Positions 1-8,598 of a DNA stretch of 40,946 bases are shown here, piece by piece (position 1 is the first letter of the stretch; each line of letters opens with the position of its first letter). The notes below the pieces were generated by a model. That model did no database searches. It had not been told where the DNA came from and saw only the letters and a list, made by a program, of their open reading frames with translations. Source of the DNA: Anabaena sp. 4-3 (GTDB lineage Bacteria > Cyanobacteriota > Cyanobacteriia > Cyanobacteriales > Nostocaceae); contig NZ_LUHJ01000068.1 of assembly GCF_001597745.1 (NCBI RefSeq), positions 14,882 to 55,827 of the forward strand, written 5' to 3'. Position numbers and translations under genes: made by a program.

Positions 1-501
1 TAACATCCAGAGGGATTGGGTTTGATAACCTAGGTGATTGTAGAGGTTTAAGGCGGCTTGGTTGGACTGAAATACTTGCAATCCGATTTGGCGATCGCCT
101 CTTTGAATTGCCCAATTTTCTACATAGCGCATCAAGGCTGTACCAATACCTCGCCGTCGATGTTCTGGAACGACGTAAAGTAAAAAAATATGCGGATGAC
201 GGTTGCCACTAACTTGATCGATGGCATTCCCCACCCAGACACAGGCGATGGGAGATGAGGGTGATGATTTTGTCTGTTCTTCTTGGCTTCCCTGTTCCTC
301 TACGCCTTCGCCTAAAAACTCTACCCACCATAGGGGGGTATCTTTGGAAAAGTATTGCTCAACGGTTCTAGCTAGATGGGCAAAGTCTTGTGTGGGAAAT
401 AAGTCTTGGTAGGTGCGCTGCATAAATTTGACTAGCAGCGATCGCTCTAACGTAGAACCGCGACGTATGTAGTAGCCCGGTATTAACAGTTCAAAATGCA
501 A
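1..501 (-). CDS. GNAT family N-acetyltransferase (3' end cut by window edge)
   Basis: An open frame on the minus strand runs from position 501 off the left edge, so its C-terminus is missing; 167 codons are visible. The C-terminal half carries the acetyl-CoA-binding signature of GNAT enzymes (VVPEHRRRGIGTALMRYVE), followed by the typical GLQVFQSNQAALNLYNHLGY segment. It should transfer an acetyl group from acetyl-CoA to an amine; the substrate cannot be read from sequence. The most upstream usable start is TTG at 499-501 (MHFELLIPGYYIRRG); the first in-frame ATG is about 24 codons further in, so the start is uncertain. A Gln/Glu/Ser-rich insert lies in the middle. I see no partner gene. Confidence 0.85.
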   Translation of the reverse strand, partial: MHFELLIPGYYIRRGSTLERSLLVKFMQRTYQDLFPTQDFAHLARTVEQYFSKDTPLWWVEFLGEGVEEQGSQEEQTKSSPSSPIACVWVGNAIDQVSGNRHPHIFLLYVVPEHRRRGIGTALMRYVENWAIQRGDRQIGLQVFQSNQAALNLYNHLGYQTQSLWML

Positions 502-514
502 AATTTTAGTTATG

Positions 515-720
515 AGTTATGAGTCATTAGTCATTAGTCATTAGTCATTAGTCATTAGTCATTAGTCATTAGTCATTAGTTATTAGTCATTAGTCATTAG
601 TTTTTCTCCCCCACTCCCTCATCTCCCCCACTCCCTCATCTCCCCCACTCCCTCATCTCCCCCACTCCCTCATCTCCCCCACTCCCTTATCTCCCCCACT
701 CCCTCATCTCCCTCATCCCC
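515..720. repeat. Two adjacent low-complexity tandem repeats (heptamer and 17-mer)
   Basis: About 515-600 is a run of the heptamer GTCATTA. From about 602 to 720 a 17-bp unit (CTCCCCCACTCCCTCAT) is repeated about six times. Short tandem repeats of this kind are typical of intergenic DNA in heterocystous cyanobacteria. They fill the gap between the acetyltransferase and the 56-residue ORF. Confidence 0.9.
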
Positions 721-883
721 AAATTCCCAATCCCAATTCCCCATTCACCATTCCCACCTCTTCAATAGGTGCTGGTGCTGCCATGTCAGAGGGTAAAAAT
801 ATCCTCGCGCTGACTGCTACTAGAGCGAGGATGAATACTAATACAACAAGTAAAGGAGCGATGTACTGACGAAAGATAGCCAT
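713..883 (-). CDS. Small single-pass membrane protein, 56 aa
   Basis: ATG at 881-883 opens a 56-residue frame. It starts MAIFRQYIAPLLVVLVFILA, has one hydrophobic helix (about residues 8-30), and continues RIFLPSDMAAPAPIEEV. The helix and Pro/Ala-rich tail look like a real small cyanobacterial membrane protein. The last 13 residues (from GMVNGELG) are encoded by intergenic-type repeat DNA, so the ancestral stop was probably lost and the tail extended into repeats. Function unknown. It lies 104 bp upstream, in the transcription direction, of nothing it obviously cooperates with. Confidence 0.6.
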   Translation of the reverse strand: MAIFRQYIAPLLVVLVFILALVAVSARIFLPSDMAAPAPIEEVGMVNGELGLGIWG

Positions 884-987
884 AATTTTAGTTGCGATCG
901 CTTCAGGTTTGTCACCAAACCCAAGCTTAAGTTTTGTAAATTTTCTTTGACTTATTTTAGCAACTTTTGAGCATTACTAACTCAGGC

Positions 988-1410
988 TTATCTAGTATCA
1001 CGGTCTAAGTCATCAAGAACTCGCTCGCTGTACCAATTTTCTGGCATTCCTGGATATTTCTGTTTAGCTTGCTCAATTAAGCGTTCTGCGGCGGCTACAT
1101 CACCTGATAACCTAGCAATCAGTTGGTTTTTGAGATAGTCTTCTTCAGTTTCCGGTACATCTTCATGAATGGGCTGATTAACTGGTTGCGAACTTGGTTC
1201 TCGCAATACTTGGGTTTGTTGCCGCTTTAACTGCCAGAACAACACGTAGTAGAGTGTACCAAAAATTAAAATTAAGCTCAGTGTTCCGAACAAAGTTAGC
1301 AGGTTAAAGGCTAAATAACCTAAAACTAATTGTGAAAGAACGTAGCCAAGTAACAACCCGGTGAATAAAAGAATAAATGTACCAATAAGAATTATTACTT
1401 GGTTTCCCAT
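988..1410 (-). CDS. Conserved cyanobacterial membrane protein, 140 aa
   Basis: The N-terminal 60 residues are almost wholly hydrophobic (two or three transmembrane segments, about 5-27 and 28-60). A polar linker (about 64-90) and a small acidic helical domain (DYLKNQLIARLSGDVAAAERL, ending RVLDDLDRDTR) follow, probably cytoplasmic. I do not recognise a named family and give no function. Its start overlaps the 3' end of the AmpG-like transporter by 16 bp in another frame, so the two are likely co-transcribed and translationally coupled. Confidence 0.75.
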   Translation of the reverse strand: MGNQVIILIGTFILLFTGLLLGYVLSQLVLGYLAFNLLTLFGTLSLILIFGTLYYVLFWQLKRQQTQVLREPSSQPVNQPIHEDVPETEEDYLKNQLIARLSGDVAAAERLIEQAKQKYPGMPENWYSERVLDDLDRDTR

Positions 1411-2690
1411 AAATCCTCATCTTCTGGTTCAAGTCCTGGTCGAGAAACTGCCACTGGTTTTGGATTCCAGGGGGCAAAAAATGGTAATAACAGCAGTCCT
1501 GGGACTGCGGCTACAATACTAATCACGAAAAATAAAGGCCAACCCGTACTTTTTGCTAGTGAACCAGCAGGAGCAACCAAAATGTCACGACTGACAGCCA
1601 TGAAACTGGAGAGTAAAGCATACTGAGTAGCGGAAAAGCGTTGATTACACAAGCTCATTAAAAAGCCAACAAAGGCGGCTGTGCCTAATCCGGCGCAAAA
1701 GTTTTCAATGTTAATGGTTAACACTAGCACTTGGTAATTTTTACCCACTTGAGCTAGTAATAAGTAAGCTAAGTTACTCACTGCTTGTAGTCCACCAAAC
1801 AACCAAAGTGAGCGATTGAGTCCAATTTTACTCAAAACTGCTCCCCCTGCTAGAGTACCAACAATAGTAGCAATTAGTCCCATGCCTCCTTGAATTGCAC
1901 CAATGTCGGTTTGAGTGAATCCAGTTTGTAGCAGGAAGGGTGTGGACATATTGTTAACTAAGGCATCGCCTAGTTTATACAGGACGATGAACAGCAAAGT
2001 TGACACGGCATAAACTACACCTTGGCGTTGAAAAAATTCCCCAAAGGGCAAGATGACGGCGGCGGCTAAAGATTCCGGTGGTCGAGTATCTTCGGGTTCT
2101 GGTGCAAATAAAGTTCCCATGATACCGATGATCATGGTACCTGCCATCAATAAATATACTGATGACCAAGGGATATTATCAGCTAATATTAATGCTAGAG
2201 AGCCTGTGAGCAATAAAGCAATGCGATAACCTAACACAAAGACGGCAGCACCCGCACCCAATTCTGGTTTATCTAACACGTCGGTGCGGTAAGCGTCGGC
2301 GGCGATGTCTTGGGTGGCACTGAAAAATGCGATCGCTACGGCGTTGATGGCTAAAAATTGTAGTGCTTGTTTGGGTTGTTGCCCAGCCATACAGGCGATC
2401 GCTATGATTAACCCAATTTGCAATGTAATTAACCAACCGCGCCTTCTGCCCAAATACGGGAGTTTTAACCAGTCTAACAAAGGCGACCACAGAAATTTTA
2501 AGGAATAAGGTAATCCTACTAAGCTAAATAAACCAATGGCTGTTAAATCAACCTTTTCGACAGTCATCCAAGCTTGCAAGGTTTTACTGGTTAAAAACAA
2601 CGGCAACCCAGACGAAAAACCGAGTAATAGTAAAGCTGCCATCTTGCGACTACCAAAAACTTGCAGTAGCGATCGCACTTGATTCATCAT
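1395..2690 (-). CDS. AmpG-like MFS permease
   Basis: This 431-residue protein has about 12 hydrophobic segments. Its N-terminus (GFSSGLPLFLTSKTLQAW, then LVGLPYSLKFLWSPLLDW and GRRRGW) is characteristic of AmpG-type permeases of the major facilitator superfamily, which import anhydro-muropeptides in Gram-negative bacteria. The motif SATQDIAADAYRTDVL also fits AmpG. Muropeptide recycling is a family-based inference. Two ATG codons sit at 2688-2690 and 2685-2687; a GAGGA element lies just before them and favours the second. The downstream 140-residue membrane gene overlaps its end. Confidence 0.85.
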   Translation of the reverse strand: MMNQVRSLLQVFGSRKMAALLLLGFSSGLPLFLTSKTLQAWMTVEKVDLTAIGLFSLVGLPYSLKFLWSPLLDWLKLPYLGRRRGWLITLQIGLIIAIACMAGQQPKQALQFLAINAVAIAFFSATQDIAADAYRTDVLDKPELGAGAAVFVLGYRIALLLTGSLALILADNIPWSSVYLLMAGTMIIGIMGTLFAPEPEDTRPPESLAAAVILPFGEFFQRQGVVYAVSTLLFIVLYKLGDALVNNMSTPFLLQTGFTQTDIGAIQGGMGLIATIVGTLAGGAVLSKIGLNRSLWLFGGLQAVSNLAYLLLAQVGKNYQVLVLTINIENFCAGLGTAAFVGFLMSLCNQRFSATQYALLSSFMAVSRDILVAPAGSLAKSTGWPLFFVISIVAAVPGLLLLPFFAPWNPKPVAVSRPGLEPEDEDLWETK

Positions 2691-2895
2691 TCCTCACATT
2701 CCTGTTATGAATTTCATTTATCTTGCCACCATTCGCTCAACATAAATATTTTTTTCTGGAAAAATGGCACAAGTCAGCAAGTATAAAGCACTATAAAAGT
2801 GAATGTGAACAACTTAATTTTTTTTTACTTTTTGTTACTAATTGCTTAATTTATACGCATCAAATCAAACTGCATTGACTAATTTTTTAACTTAT

Positions 2896-4350
2896 TTATA
2901 TTTGATAAACTTCATGTCCCCTAATTTCTACACCGTGAGCAGCCAGACATTTTTGCCAACCTTCACGAGTACCTATCTCACTTTTCTGTTTGAGTAGTCC
3001 TAATTCCTGTTCTTGTTGGGTGAGTTTGGCAAATTGTTCATACAGAGGATAGTTAGCTGTCACAAAGGTTTCTTTGCGATGCAGTACGGGAGGGTTTGCC
3101 CTGTTACTATAATCTCGGTGCGTGACATACAAAGTTTTTAAGTCAATATTTATACTTGCTGTTAGGGCGGGATGGGGGTCTGTGTCGAATTCTGGGTAAA
3201 ACAAATAGGAGATTTGCGGTTGGTCAGTGTAATATTTAATTAAAGTAGCACCATCAACCCGTCCAATGGTACGACTAGCACAACCTTCGTAAATGCGTAG
3301 TAAGGGGTCAAGAGCAGCTAAAGCAGAAATATGGACGTAAAGCGCACCGCGCGTATGTTTACCAATTTTGCTTTTCTCACAGGCGGTTTTGACAACTCCT
3401 GGTTTACCTAGACTAAATAATTTTTGATCAGCGACTTCACAAGCTTCCTCATAGCTACCGAAAAAGGCTTTGATATCGTGGCGCATTTCGGCTGGGAGTT
3501 GGGAAAATCGGGGACGTTGATCAAAGTGGGTGAGAGCGAGGTAAACTTGAATATCTAAAGAACGACGGTAGGCGATCGCATCCCATTCAGCTTCGTCGGT
3601 AGCTTGTAAAATCACATTAAAGGCACGACGGTAATTAGCAAATTCTGTCAGTATTTCCGCTTCTGTTTCCAGTTCACCTTTGACGGGTAATCTACCACGA
3701 TGGGTGAAAAACTGCATGAGAGGTTGTAGTAGTTCTTGGTAATCCTCAAACCGCTTGGTAGGAATGCGGATGCGCGGTGTGGAGGTGCGAGAAAAGAAGC
3801 GGATGGCTTTAAAACTTTCTTTTGCCGTTTCATCTCGAAATACAAAGTAGACACCCAATGCCACTGGTACGGCATCTACATTTAAAACTTCATCAATATA
3901 TTGTTTGAGTTCTTCTTGTTCGTAATACTTTTGAAAAGTATTGCGTTTAGTCACAATACCATCACTGTAAGCCAGTTGGGCTTTACTGGGAGCGTTAATT
4001 AAGACTTGAGCCGCAACGATTAAAACTTTGCGGGTGAGTTCCCAAGCTTGGATAAGACTTTGACGGCGTTCTTCAATATCTTCAATTACATTGAGAACAT
4101 AACCCAAATTCACCACATCAGCAGCAGTGATAGTTTCATCCGGGTAGTAGTAAGGATCCCAACCTCCGCTAGTGTAGCCGAGGTTAGCTACACGCTGCAC
4201 ATCCCCACCATAGCCACAACCGTAGTCAAAAAAACTGGTGTCTTGGTTGAGGATTGCCGATTCTATAGCCAATCTTACAGGGCGAGAGATTTCATTGCGA
4301 GCGATCGCAGCTCTGTGACGCTCAATTTCTAGCGTTTCAGACATAATCAT
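2896..4350 (-). CDS. DNA phosphorothioation-associated putative methyltransferase
   Basis: This 484-residue protein has a SAM-binding motif near the N-terminus (FFDYGCGYGGDVQRVANLGY, about residues 40-60) and the segment WDPYYYPDETITAADVVNLG. These features match the family known as DNA phosphorothioation-associated putative methyltransferase, found near dnd genes. The long C-terminal region has no obvious second catalytic domain. Its likely target is DNA, but the reaction has not been read from sequence. Start is ATG at 4350 or 4344 (MSETLEIERHRA). The upstream neighbour on the same strand is DndE, which supports the assignment; dndB, dndC and dndD are not in the window. Confidence 0.85.
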   Translation of the reverse strand: MIMSETLEIERHRAAIARNEISRPVRLAIESAILNQDTSFFDYGCGYGGDVQRVANLGYTSGGWDPYYYPDETITAADVVNLGYVLNVIEDIEERRQSLIQAWELTRKVLIVAAQVLINAPSKAQLAYSDGIVTKRNTFQKYYEQEELKQYIDEVLNVDAVPVALGVYFVFRDETAKESFKAIRFFSRTSTPRIRIPTKRFEDYQELLQPLMQFFTHRGRLPVKGELETEAEILTEFANYRRAFNVILQATDEAEWDAIAYRRSLDIQVYLALTHFDQRPRFSQLPAEMRHDIKAFFGSYEEACEVADQKLFSLGKPGVVKTACEKSKIGKHTRGALYVHISALAALDPLLRIYEGCASRTIGRVDGATLIKYYTDQPQISYLFYPEFDTDPHPALTASINIDLKTLYVTHRDYSNRANPPVLHRKETFVTANYPLYEQFAKLTQQEQELGLLKQKSEIGTREGWQKCLAAHGVEIRGHEVYQI

Positions 4351-4363
4351 TAATCAATAGTCA

Positions 4364-4391
4364 GTAGAGACTTTGCATGCAACGTCTCTAC
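4364..4391. repeat. 28-bp palindromic repeat, copy 1
   Basis: GTAGAGAC at the left is inverted as GTCTCTAC at the right around a GCATGC centre. Near-identical copies lie at 10523-10550 and 21339-21366; this copy has one mismatch. It sits between dndE and the methyltransferase gene. Confidence 0.85.
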
Positions 4392-4418
4392 AAGTCCCTC
4401 ATTTCCCTCATTATGGTT

Positions 4419-4805
4419 TCAATTTTTGACCACTAAGGCAATTAAATCTTCAATTTTCTTGATATTTGGATCACCAGCTAAGTAACCGATACCACGATGT
4501 AAATGCAAGCGGAATTGAGTAGTGAGGGTGTCTTTATCAGTGGGATAACCATCATTATGACAGCGTTGTTTGAGGGCGAGCAGAAGAATATCAGACATTT
4601 CGCCACCAAAGACACGCCAACTCATTTCTACGTTGCTATCTTGAGGAATGGGTACTGGTGAGGGTGGGGTAGCTTCGGCGAGGGAACGACAAAATGCCCA
4701 ACGACAAAGGATATTCCATTGATCAATTTTAGTGCTGCGTTTCAGCTTGAGGAGTTGCTCTTTAGCTGTTTGGGAAAGTTTGATGCGTTCAATAGGTGAT
4801 TCCAT
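4419..4805 (-). CDS. dndE: DNA sulfur modification protein DndE (orphan)
   Basis: The 128-residue product has the DndE layout: an N-terminal RIKLSQTAKEQLLKLKRSTK followed by WNILCRWAFCRSL, then EMSWRVFGGE and a C-terminal HRGIGYLAGD. DndE is a small component of the DndABCDE DNA phosphorothioation system; it binds nicked DNA and assembles with DndC/DndD. Start is ATG at 4805. The phosphorothioation-associated methyltransferase follows 68 bp downstream, probably in the same transcript, with a palindromic repeat between. No dndB, C or D is in the window, so this pair is either separated from the rest of the system or a remnant. Confidence 0.88.
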   Translation of the reverse strand: MESPIERIKLSQTAKEQLLKLKRSTKIDQWNILCRWAFCRSLAEATPPSPVPIPQDSNVEMSWRVFGGEMSDILLLALKQRCHNDGYPTDKDTLTTQFRLHLHRGIGYLAGDPNIKKIEDLIALVVKN

Positions 4806-4865
4806 AAAATTAGGCTGAGTTTCCTAATTTAGTATGAGCGATCGCCGCCAGCATTTGAATCACTT

Positions 4866-4980
4866 ACAGGGGAGTGGGGGGAGTGGGGGAAGCAGGGGAA
4901 GCAGGGGAGGCAGGGGAGGCAGGGGAGAGAAACTAATAACCAATGACTAATGACTAATGACTAATGACTAATAACTAAAG
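4866..4980. repeat. Tandem GGGGAAGCA/GGGGAGGCA nonamers and ACTAATG heptamers
   Basis: A G-rich run of 9-bp units (AGGGGAGGC and variants) is followed by about five ACTAATG heptamers, the reverse complement of the type at 515-600. The stop codon of the next minus-strand gene lies within the heptamer run. Confidence 0.85.
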
Positions 4981-5523
4981 TATAATTTCTTCGCCTTGTT
5001 CCGTGAAGCGAACTTCTTGAATTTTCCATTGAGAGTTACTGGTTAGGGTTTTGCGGAGACTGCCAAATAGGGCAAACTGTTCACAGCTAGAAAGTGAGGT
5101 AAATTGACGTTTTGACTGGGGAGAAAGTCGTAAATCAACTGTTGCAATGCCATTTTTGACGTTGACACGATAACCAGACAAACTCAAGTCGGCTGTTTCT
5201 TGTTCTTCTATGATTTTGCCGACTGCGCTAGTTACAGACTCTGTTGCTGGCACGGTGACTTTTTGGGGTAATAATTCCTGACACTGCACATCGCTGGTAT
5301 ATAAAGTCACATTTTCTGTTTTACTAGAGGCAGCTTTAGAGGTGTCAGTGGGAGACTGGATATTATTGAGTTTGGCTTCGCGTTGAGTATTATTTTGGGT
5401 TGAGGTGGGAGGTGATGCGTTGGGTGTGGTGCTGGTTTCGGGTAGGTTGGAAGTACAACTACTTGCGGCAGCTGCGATCGCTAAAATGATCAACGATAAA
5501 AGATATTTGGGATTCATATTCAT
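4975..5523 (-). CDS. GerMN-domain lipoprotein
   Basis: The N-terminus is a lipoprotein signal: hydrophobic LLSLIILAIAAAA followed by the lipobox-like ASSC, so Cys would be lipidated. A Thr/Ser/Asn/Pro-rich linker of about 45 residues follows. The C-terminal 110 residues (VTLYTSDVQCQELLPQKV through LFGSLRKTLTS to VRFTEQGEEI) resemble a GerMN domain, found in spore germination proteins and many cyanobacterial lipoproteins. It should be membrane-anchored facing the periplasm; its partner is unknown. I take ATG at 5521-5523 (MNMNPKYLL) because the frame upstream begins only with TTG. The stop lies inside a heptamer repeat. Confidence 0.8.
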   Translation of the reverse strand: MNMNPKYLLSLIILAIAAAASSCTSNLPETSTTPNASPPTSTQNNTQREAKLNNIQSPTDTSKAASSKTENVTLYTSDVQCQELLPQKVTVPATESVTSAVGKIIEEQETADLSLSGYRVNVKNGIATVDLRLSPQSKRQFTSLSSCEQFALFGSLRKTLTSNSQWKIQEVRFTEQGEEIIL

Positions 5524-5672
5524 AAACAAGCTTGTATATCTAGATTTTAACTTCAGTATTTTTTAGATAATTTTCATATAACGTTGAAGGGAAAATCATC
5601 TTGTTGTGGTTGGCTAGAGATTGGGAAACATAAATAGTAACGCATTCCCCAAGCATAGACAGTAGCGCAACT

Positions 5673-8234
5673 ATGGCCGAGCATCTGATAGAAATAAGTA
5701 GAAATACTTATGAAGCTTTACAGCAAGAGTTAAGAGAACTGCGCCAATTAGTGGCAAATAGCAAGCAGAAATCTAGCCAGGAACAGATAGGGTTATTTAT
5801 TGAATATACTCCGGCGGCGATCGCAGTTTTTGACCGTCAAATGCGCTACTTGCTAGCTAGTCAGCGTTGGCGAGAAGATTACGGTTTAGGAAATCAAGAT
5901 ATCATTGGTCGTTCTCACTATGAAATTTTCCCAGAAATCCCCCAATCTTGGCGGGAAATTCATCAACGCTGTTTGTGTGGAAACATTGAAAGATGTGACG
6001 AAGACACCTTTATCCGCGCCGATGGTACAACTGATTGGGTGAAATGGGAAATACATCCTTGGTATGAAAATTCTGGCGAAGTGGGCGGTATCATCATGTT
6101 TACCGAGGTGATTACCAATCGCAAACAGGCAGAGATAGCTTTAGCCAACAGTGAAAGGCGTTTGCGGGATATCGCCAGTAATTTACCAGGAGCGATTTTT
6201 CAATTTACCAATCGTCATGGTGTCTGGCAAGTAGACTACATCAGCGATTTTATTGAGGAACTGGCAGGAATCACCGCAAAAGACATGATAGAGGATTGTA
6301 GCTGTTTTTTCGACCTGATTCATTCAGAAGACTGGGAGAGTTTTGTAATTTCAGTTAACCAAGCTGTAGAAAATGCTACCCCTTGGCACTATGAAGGCCG
6401 TTTAATCAAGCCTAATGGCGAAATTCGCTGGTGGCAAGGAGACTCAACCCCTACAGTCAACGAGCAGGGCGAGGTGATATTCTGTGGTGTACTGTTAGAT
6501 ATTACAAATCGCAAACAAGCAGAAGCAGAACTTAAGCGGTTAAATGAGAAATTAGAGGCAAGAGTTGAGGAACGAACAACAGCTTTACTGGAAAGTGAAA
6601 CACGATTGCAACGATTAGCAGACAATGTACCAGGGATGCTGTATGAATTTCATCTCCAACCGGATGGCACAATGTCATTTCCCTATGTTTCTTCAGGCTG
6701 TCGAGAAATTACAGAAAGAGAACCAAAAGAGTTACAAGATAATCCCTCGCTGACTCTGAGTGATGTTCATCCTGATGATATTTCTTATGTACAGGCGGCG
6801 ATCGCTGACTCTGCCAAAACTTTACATAACTTCGGCAATGAATGGCGCATAATTACCCCCTCCGGTAAGCAGAAATGGATTAAAGCCAATTCTAAACCAG
6901 AACGCCGCATCGGAGGGGAAATTGTCTGGTATGGCTATATGCTTGATATCAGCGAAAGAAAAACAGTAGAAGCTCTATTACAAGAGCAAGAGGAGTTTTT
7001 ACGTAGCATTTATGAGGGTGCTGATCAAATCATATTTGTCGTGGATGTTCTAGAAAACTGCGAATTTCGTTATGCTGGCTGGAATACCACAGCAGAAACA
7101 GCATCAGGAATTAATCGAGCAGAGGTTATAGGTAAAGCACCTGAAGATGTGCATGGTATGATTGAAGGTGCAGCAGTGCGTCAACGATACAGAAATTGTG
7201 TAGAAACTGGCATTCCTAACAGCTATGAAGAATGTTTAACTATACGCAATCAATCAACTTGGTGGTTAACTAAAATTAATCCTCTGCAAAACAGCGAAGG
7301 TAAAATTTATCGACTTGTAGGAACAACATTAAATATTACAGAACGCAAAAAAGCTGAAATTCAGTTGCAACAACAAGCCAAAAGCTTAGAAAACGCTCTC
7401 CGTGAATTGCAACGTACACAAACCCAACTGATTCAAAGCGAAAAAATGTCCTCACTGGGTAATATGGTGGCAGGTATTGCCCATGAAATTAACAATCCAG
7501 TTAACTTTATTCACGGTAATCTGATTCCGGCTAGTGAATATGCTCACGACTTGTTACACCTAGTGCAACTCTATCAAATTCACTTCCCTTACCCACCAGC
7601 AGAAATTCAAGAAGTGTTGATAGATATTGACTTTGAATTTCTCCAAGAAGACTTAGTAAAGCTGCTCACTTCTATGCGTGTAGGAACTCAGCGCATTCGA
7701 GAAATTGTCCTATCACTACGTAATTTTTCCCGACTTGATGAAGCAGAATTTAAACAGGTAGATATCCATGAAGGTATTGATAGTACCTTAATGATTTTAC
7801 AGAATCGTCTGAAATCTAAACCAGGTCATCCAGAAATTTTAGTAATTAAGGAATATGGTAATTTGCCTCTGATTGACTGTTATCCCGGACAGCTTAATCA
7901 GGTATTTATGAATATTATTAGTAATGCGATTGATGCTTTAGAAGATTCATTTATAGGTGAACAAGCACAAATTCATATTTGTAGTGAAGTTATCAATAGT
8001 CACTGGGTAAGTATTAAAATTGCTGATAATGGTGCGGGTATTCCTGTTGACGTTGTTGACAAATTATTTGACCCTTTTTTCACCACTAAAAGTGTAGGAA
8101 AGGGTACAGGTTTAGGCTTATCTATTAGTTATCAAATTGTTGTAGATAGACATGGCGGTAAATTATCTTGTCATTCACAACCCGGACAAGGTGCAGAATT
8201 TATGATTGAAATTCCTATTAGTCAGAACAAATAG
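5673..8234 (+). CDS. Multi-PAS sensor histidine kinase
   Basis: This 853-residue kinase has no transmembrane segment, so it is probably cytoplasmic. After a short helix it has about four PAS/PAC units (roughly residues 40-155, 165-280, 310-425 and 435-560); the PAC ends are marked by ITNRKQAE, ITNRKQAE, ISERKTVE and ITERKKAE. A coiled coil (about 560-595) precedes the kinase core. The phospho-acceptor His is residue 604 in GIAHEINNPVNF. The ATPase domain shows the N box (NQVFMNIISNAIDALED), G1 (DNGAGIP), F box (FDPFFTTK) and G2 (GKGTGLGLS). No receiver domain is attached and no response regulator is adjacent on this strand. Signals sensed by the PAS domains are unknown. Confidence 0.95.
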   Translation: MAEHLIEISRNTYEALQQELRELRQLVANSKQKSSQEQIGLFIEYTPAAIAVFDRQMRYLLASQRWREDYGLGNQDIIGRSHYEIFPEIPQSWREIHQRCLCGNIERCDEDTFIRADGTTDWVKWEIHPWYENSGEVGGIIMFTEVITNRKQAEIALANSERRLRDIASNLPGAIFQFTNRHGVWQVDYISDFIEELAGITAKDMIEDCSCFFDLIHSEDWESFVISVNQAVENATPWHYEGRLIKPNGEIRWWQGDSTPTVNEQGEVIFCGVLLDITNRKQAEAELKRLNEKLEARVEERTTALLESETRLQRLADNVPGMLYEFHLQPDGTMSFPYVSSGCREITEREPKELQDNPSLTLSDVHPDDISYVQAAIADSAKTLHNFGNEWRIITPSGKQKWIKANSKPERRIGGEIVWYGYMLDISERKTVEALLQEQEEFLRSIYEGADQIIFVVDVLENCEFRYAGWNTTAETASGINRAEVIGKAPEDVHGMIEGAAVRQRYRNCVETGIPNSYEECLTIRNQSTWWLTKINPLQNSEGKIYRLVGTTLNITERKKAEIQLQQQAKSLENALRELQRTQTQLIQSEKMSSLGNMVAGIAHEINNPVNFIHGNLIPASEYAHDLLHLVQLYQIHFPYPPAEIQEVLIDIDFEFLQEDLVKLLTSMRVGTQRIREIVLSLRNFSRLDEAEFKQVDIHEGIDSTLMILQNRLKSKPGHPEILVIKEYGNLPLIDCYPGQLNQVFMNIISNAIDALEDSFIGEQAQIHICSEVINSHWVSIKIADNGAGIPVDVVDKLFDPFFTTKSVGKGTGLGLSISYQIVVDRHGGKLSCHSQPGQGAEFMIEIPISQNK

Positions 8235-8247
8235 CGTCAATAGTAAT

Positions 8248-8335
8248 GTAGGTTGGGTTGACGTAAGGAAACCCAACAGATTATGTGGATATGATGGGGA
8301 GAATGTTGGGTTGCGCCACGCTTAACCCAACCTAC
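8248..8335. repeat. 88-bp nested inverted repeat
   Basis: Outer arms are GTAGGTTGGGTTGA and TTAACCCAACCTAC (one mismatch); inner arms are AACCCAACA and TGTTGGGTT. It begins 13 bp after the kinase stop codon and may fold in RNA and act as a 3' end. This GTAGGTTGGGTT element is a familiar dispersed repeat type in cyanobacteria. Confidence 0.8.
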
Positions 8336-8410
8336 GCCAAATACCACAAAATAGTTTTTTGTCATAATTATTAGGCAAAAAGGTATTAAAACTTTACACT
8401 AATAAGTAAG

Positions 8411-8533
8411 GGACTTCCAGTAAATAAATTATCCAATCTTGTGGGATAAGCTCTCTAGCCCGTCCGGGTTTAAGGGCAGGCAAGATGCCTACCCCACAAG
8501 AATTAATTGAATATTTTTTTATTTGGAAGTCCC
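8411..8533. mobile_element. MITE-like element with terminal inverted repeats and a TAA duplication
   Basis: GGGACTTCCA begins the element and TGGAAGTCCC (8524-8533) ends it. The inverted similarity continues inward for about 40 bp on each side, to a CTTGTGGG/CCCACAAG pair. Both ends are flanked by TAA, which would be a 3-bp target duplication. There is no coding capacity. It lies in the 364-bp gap between the kinase and ksgA. Confidence 0.65.
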
Positions 8534-8598
8534 TAAGAAAAAAGTAAGCACGGGATTTTTTGCTAAACTGCGTAATCTAGATATACTAAGGAAAATTA

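Noticed and set aside
221-412. 63-aa ORF on the plus strand
   Set aside because: It is the antisense shadow of the GNAT gene, which has clear acetyltransferase motifs on the minus strand.
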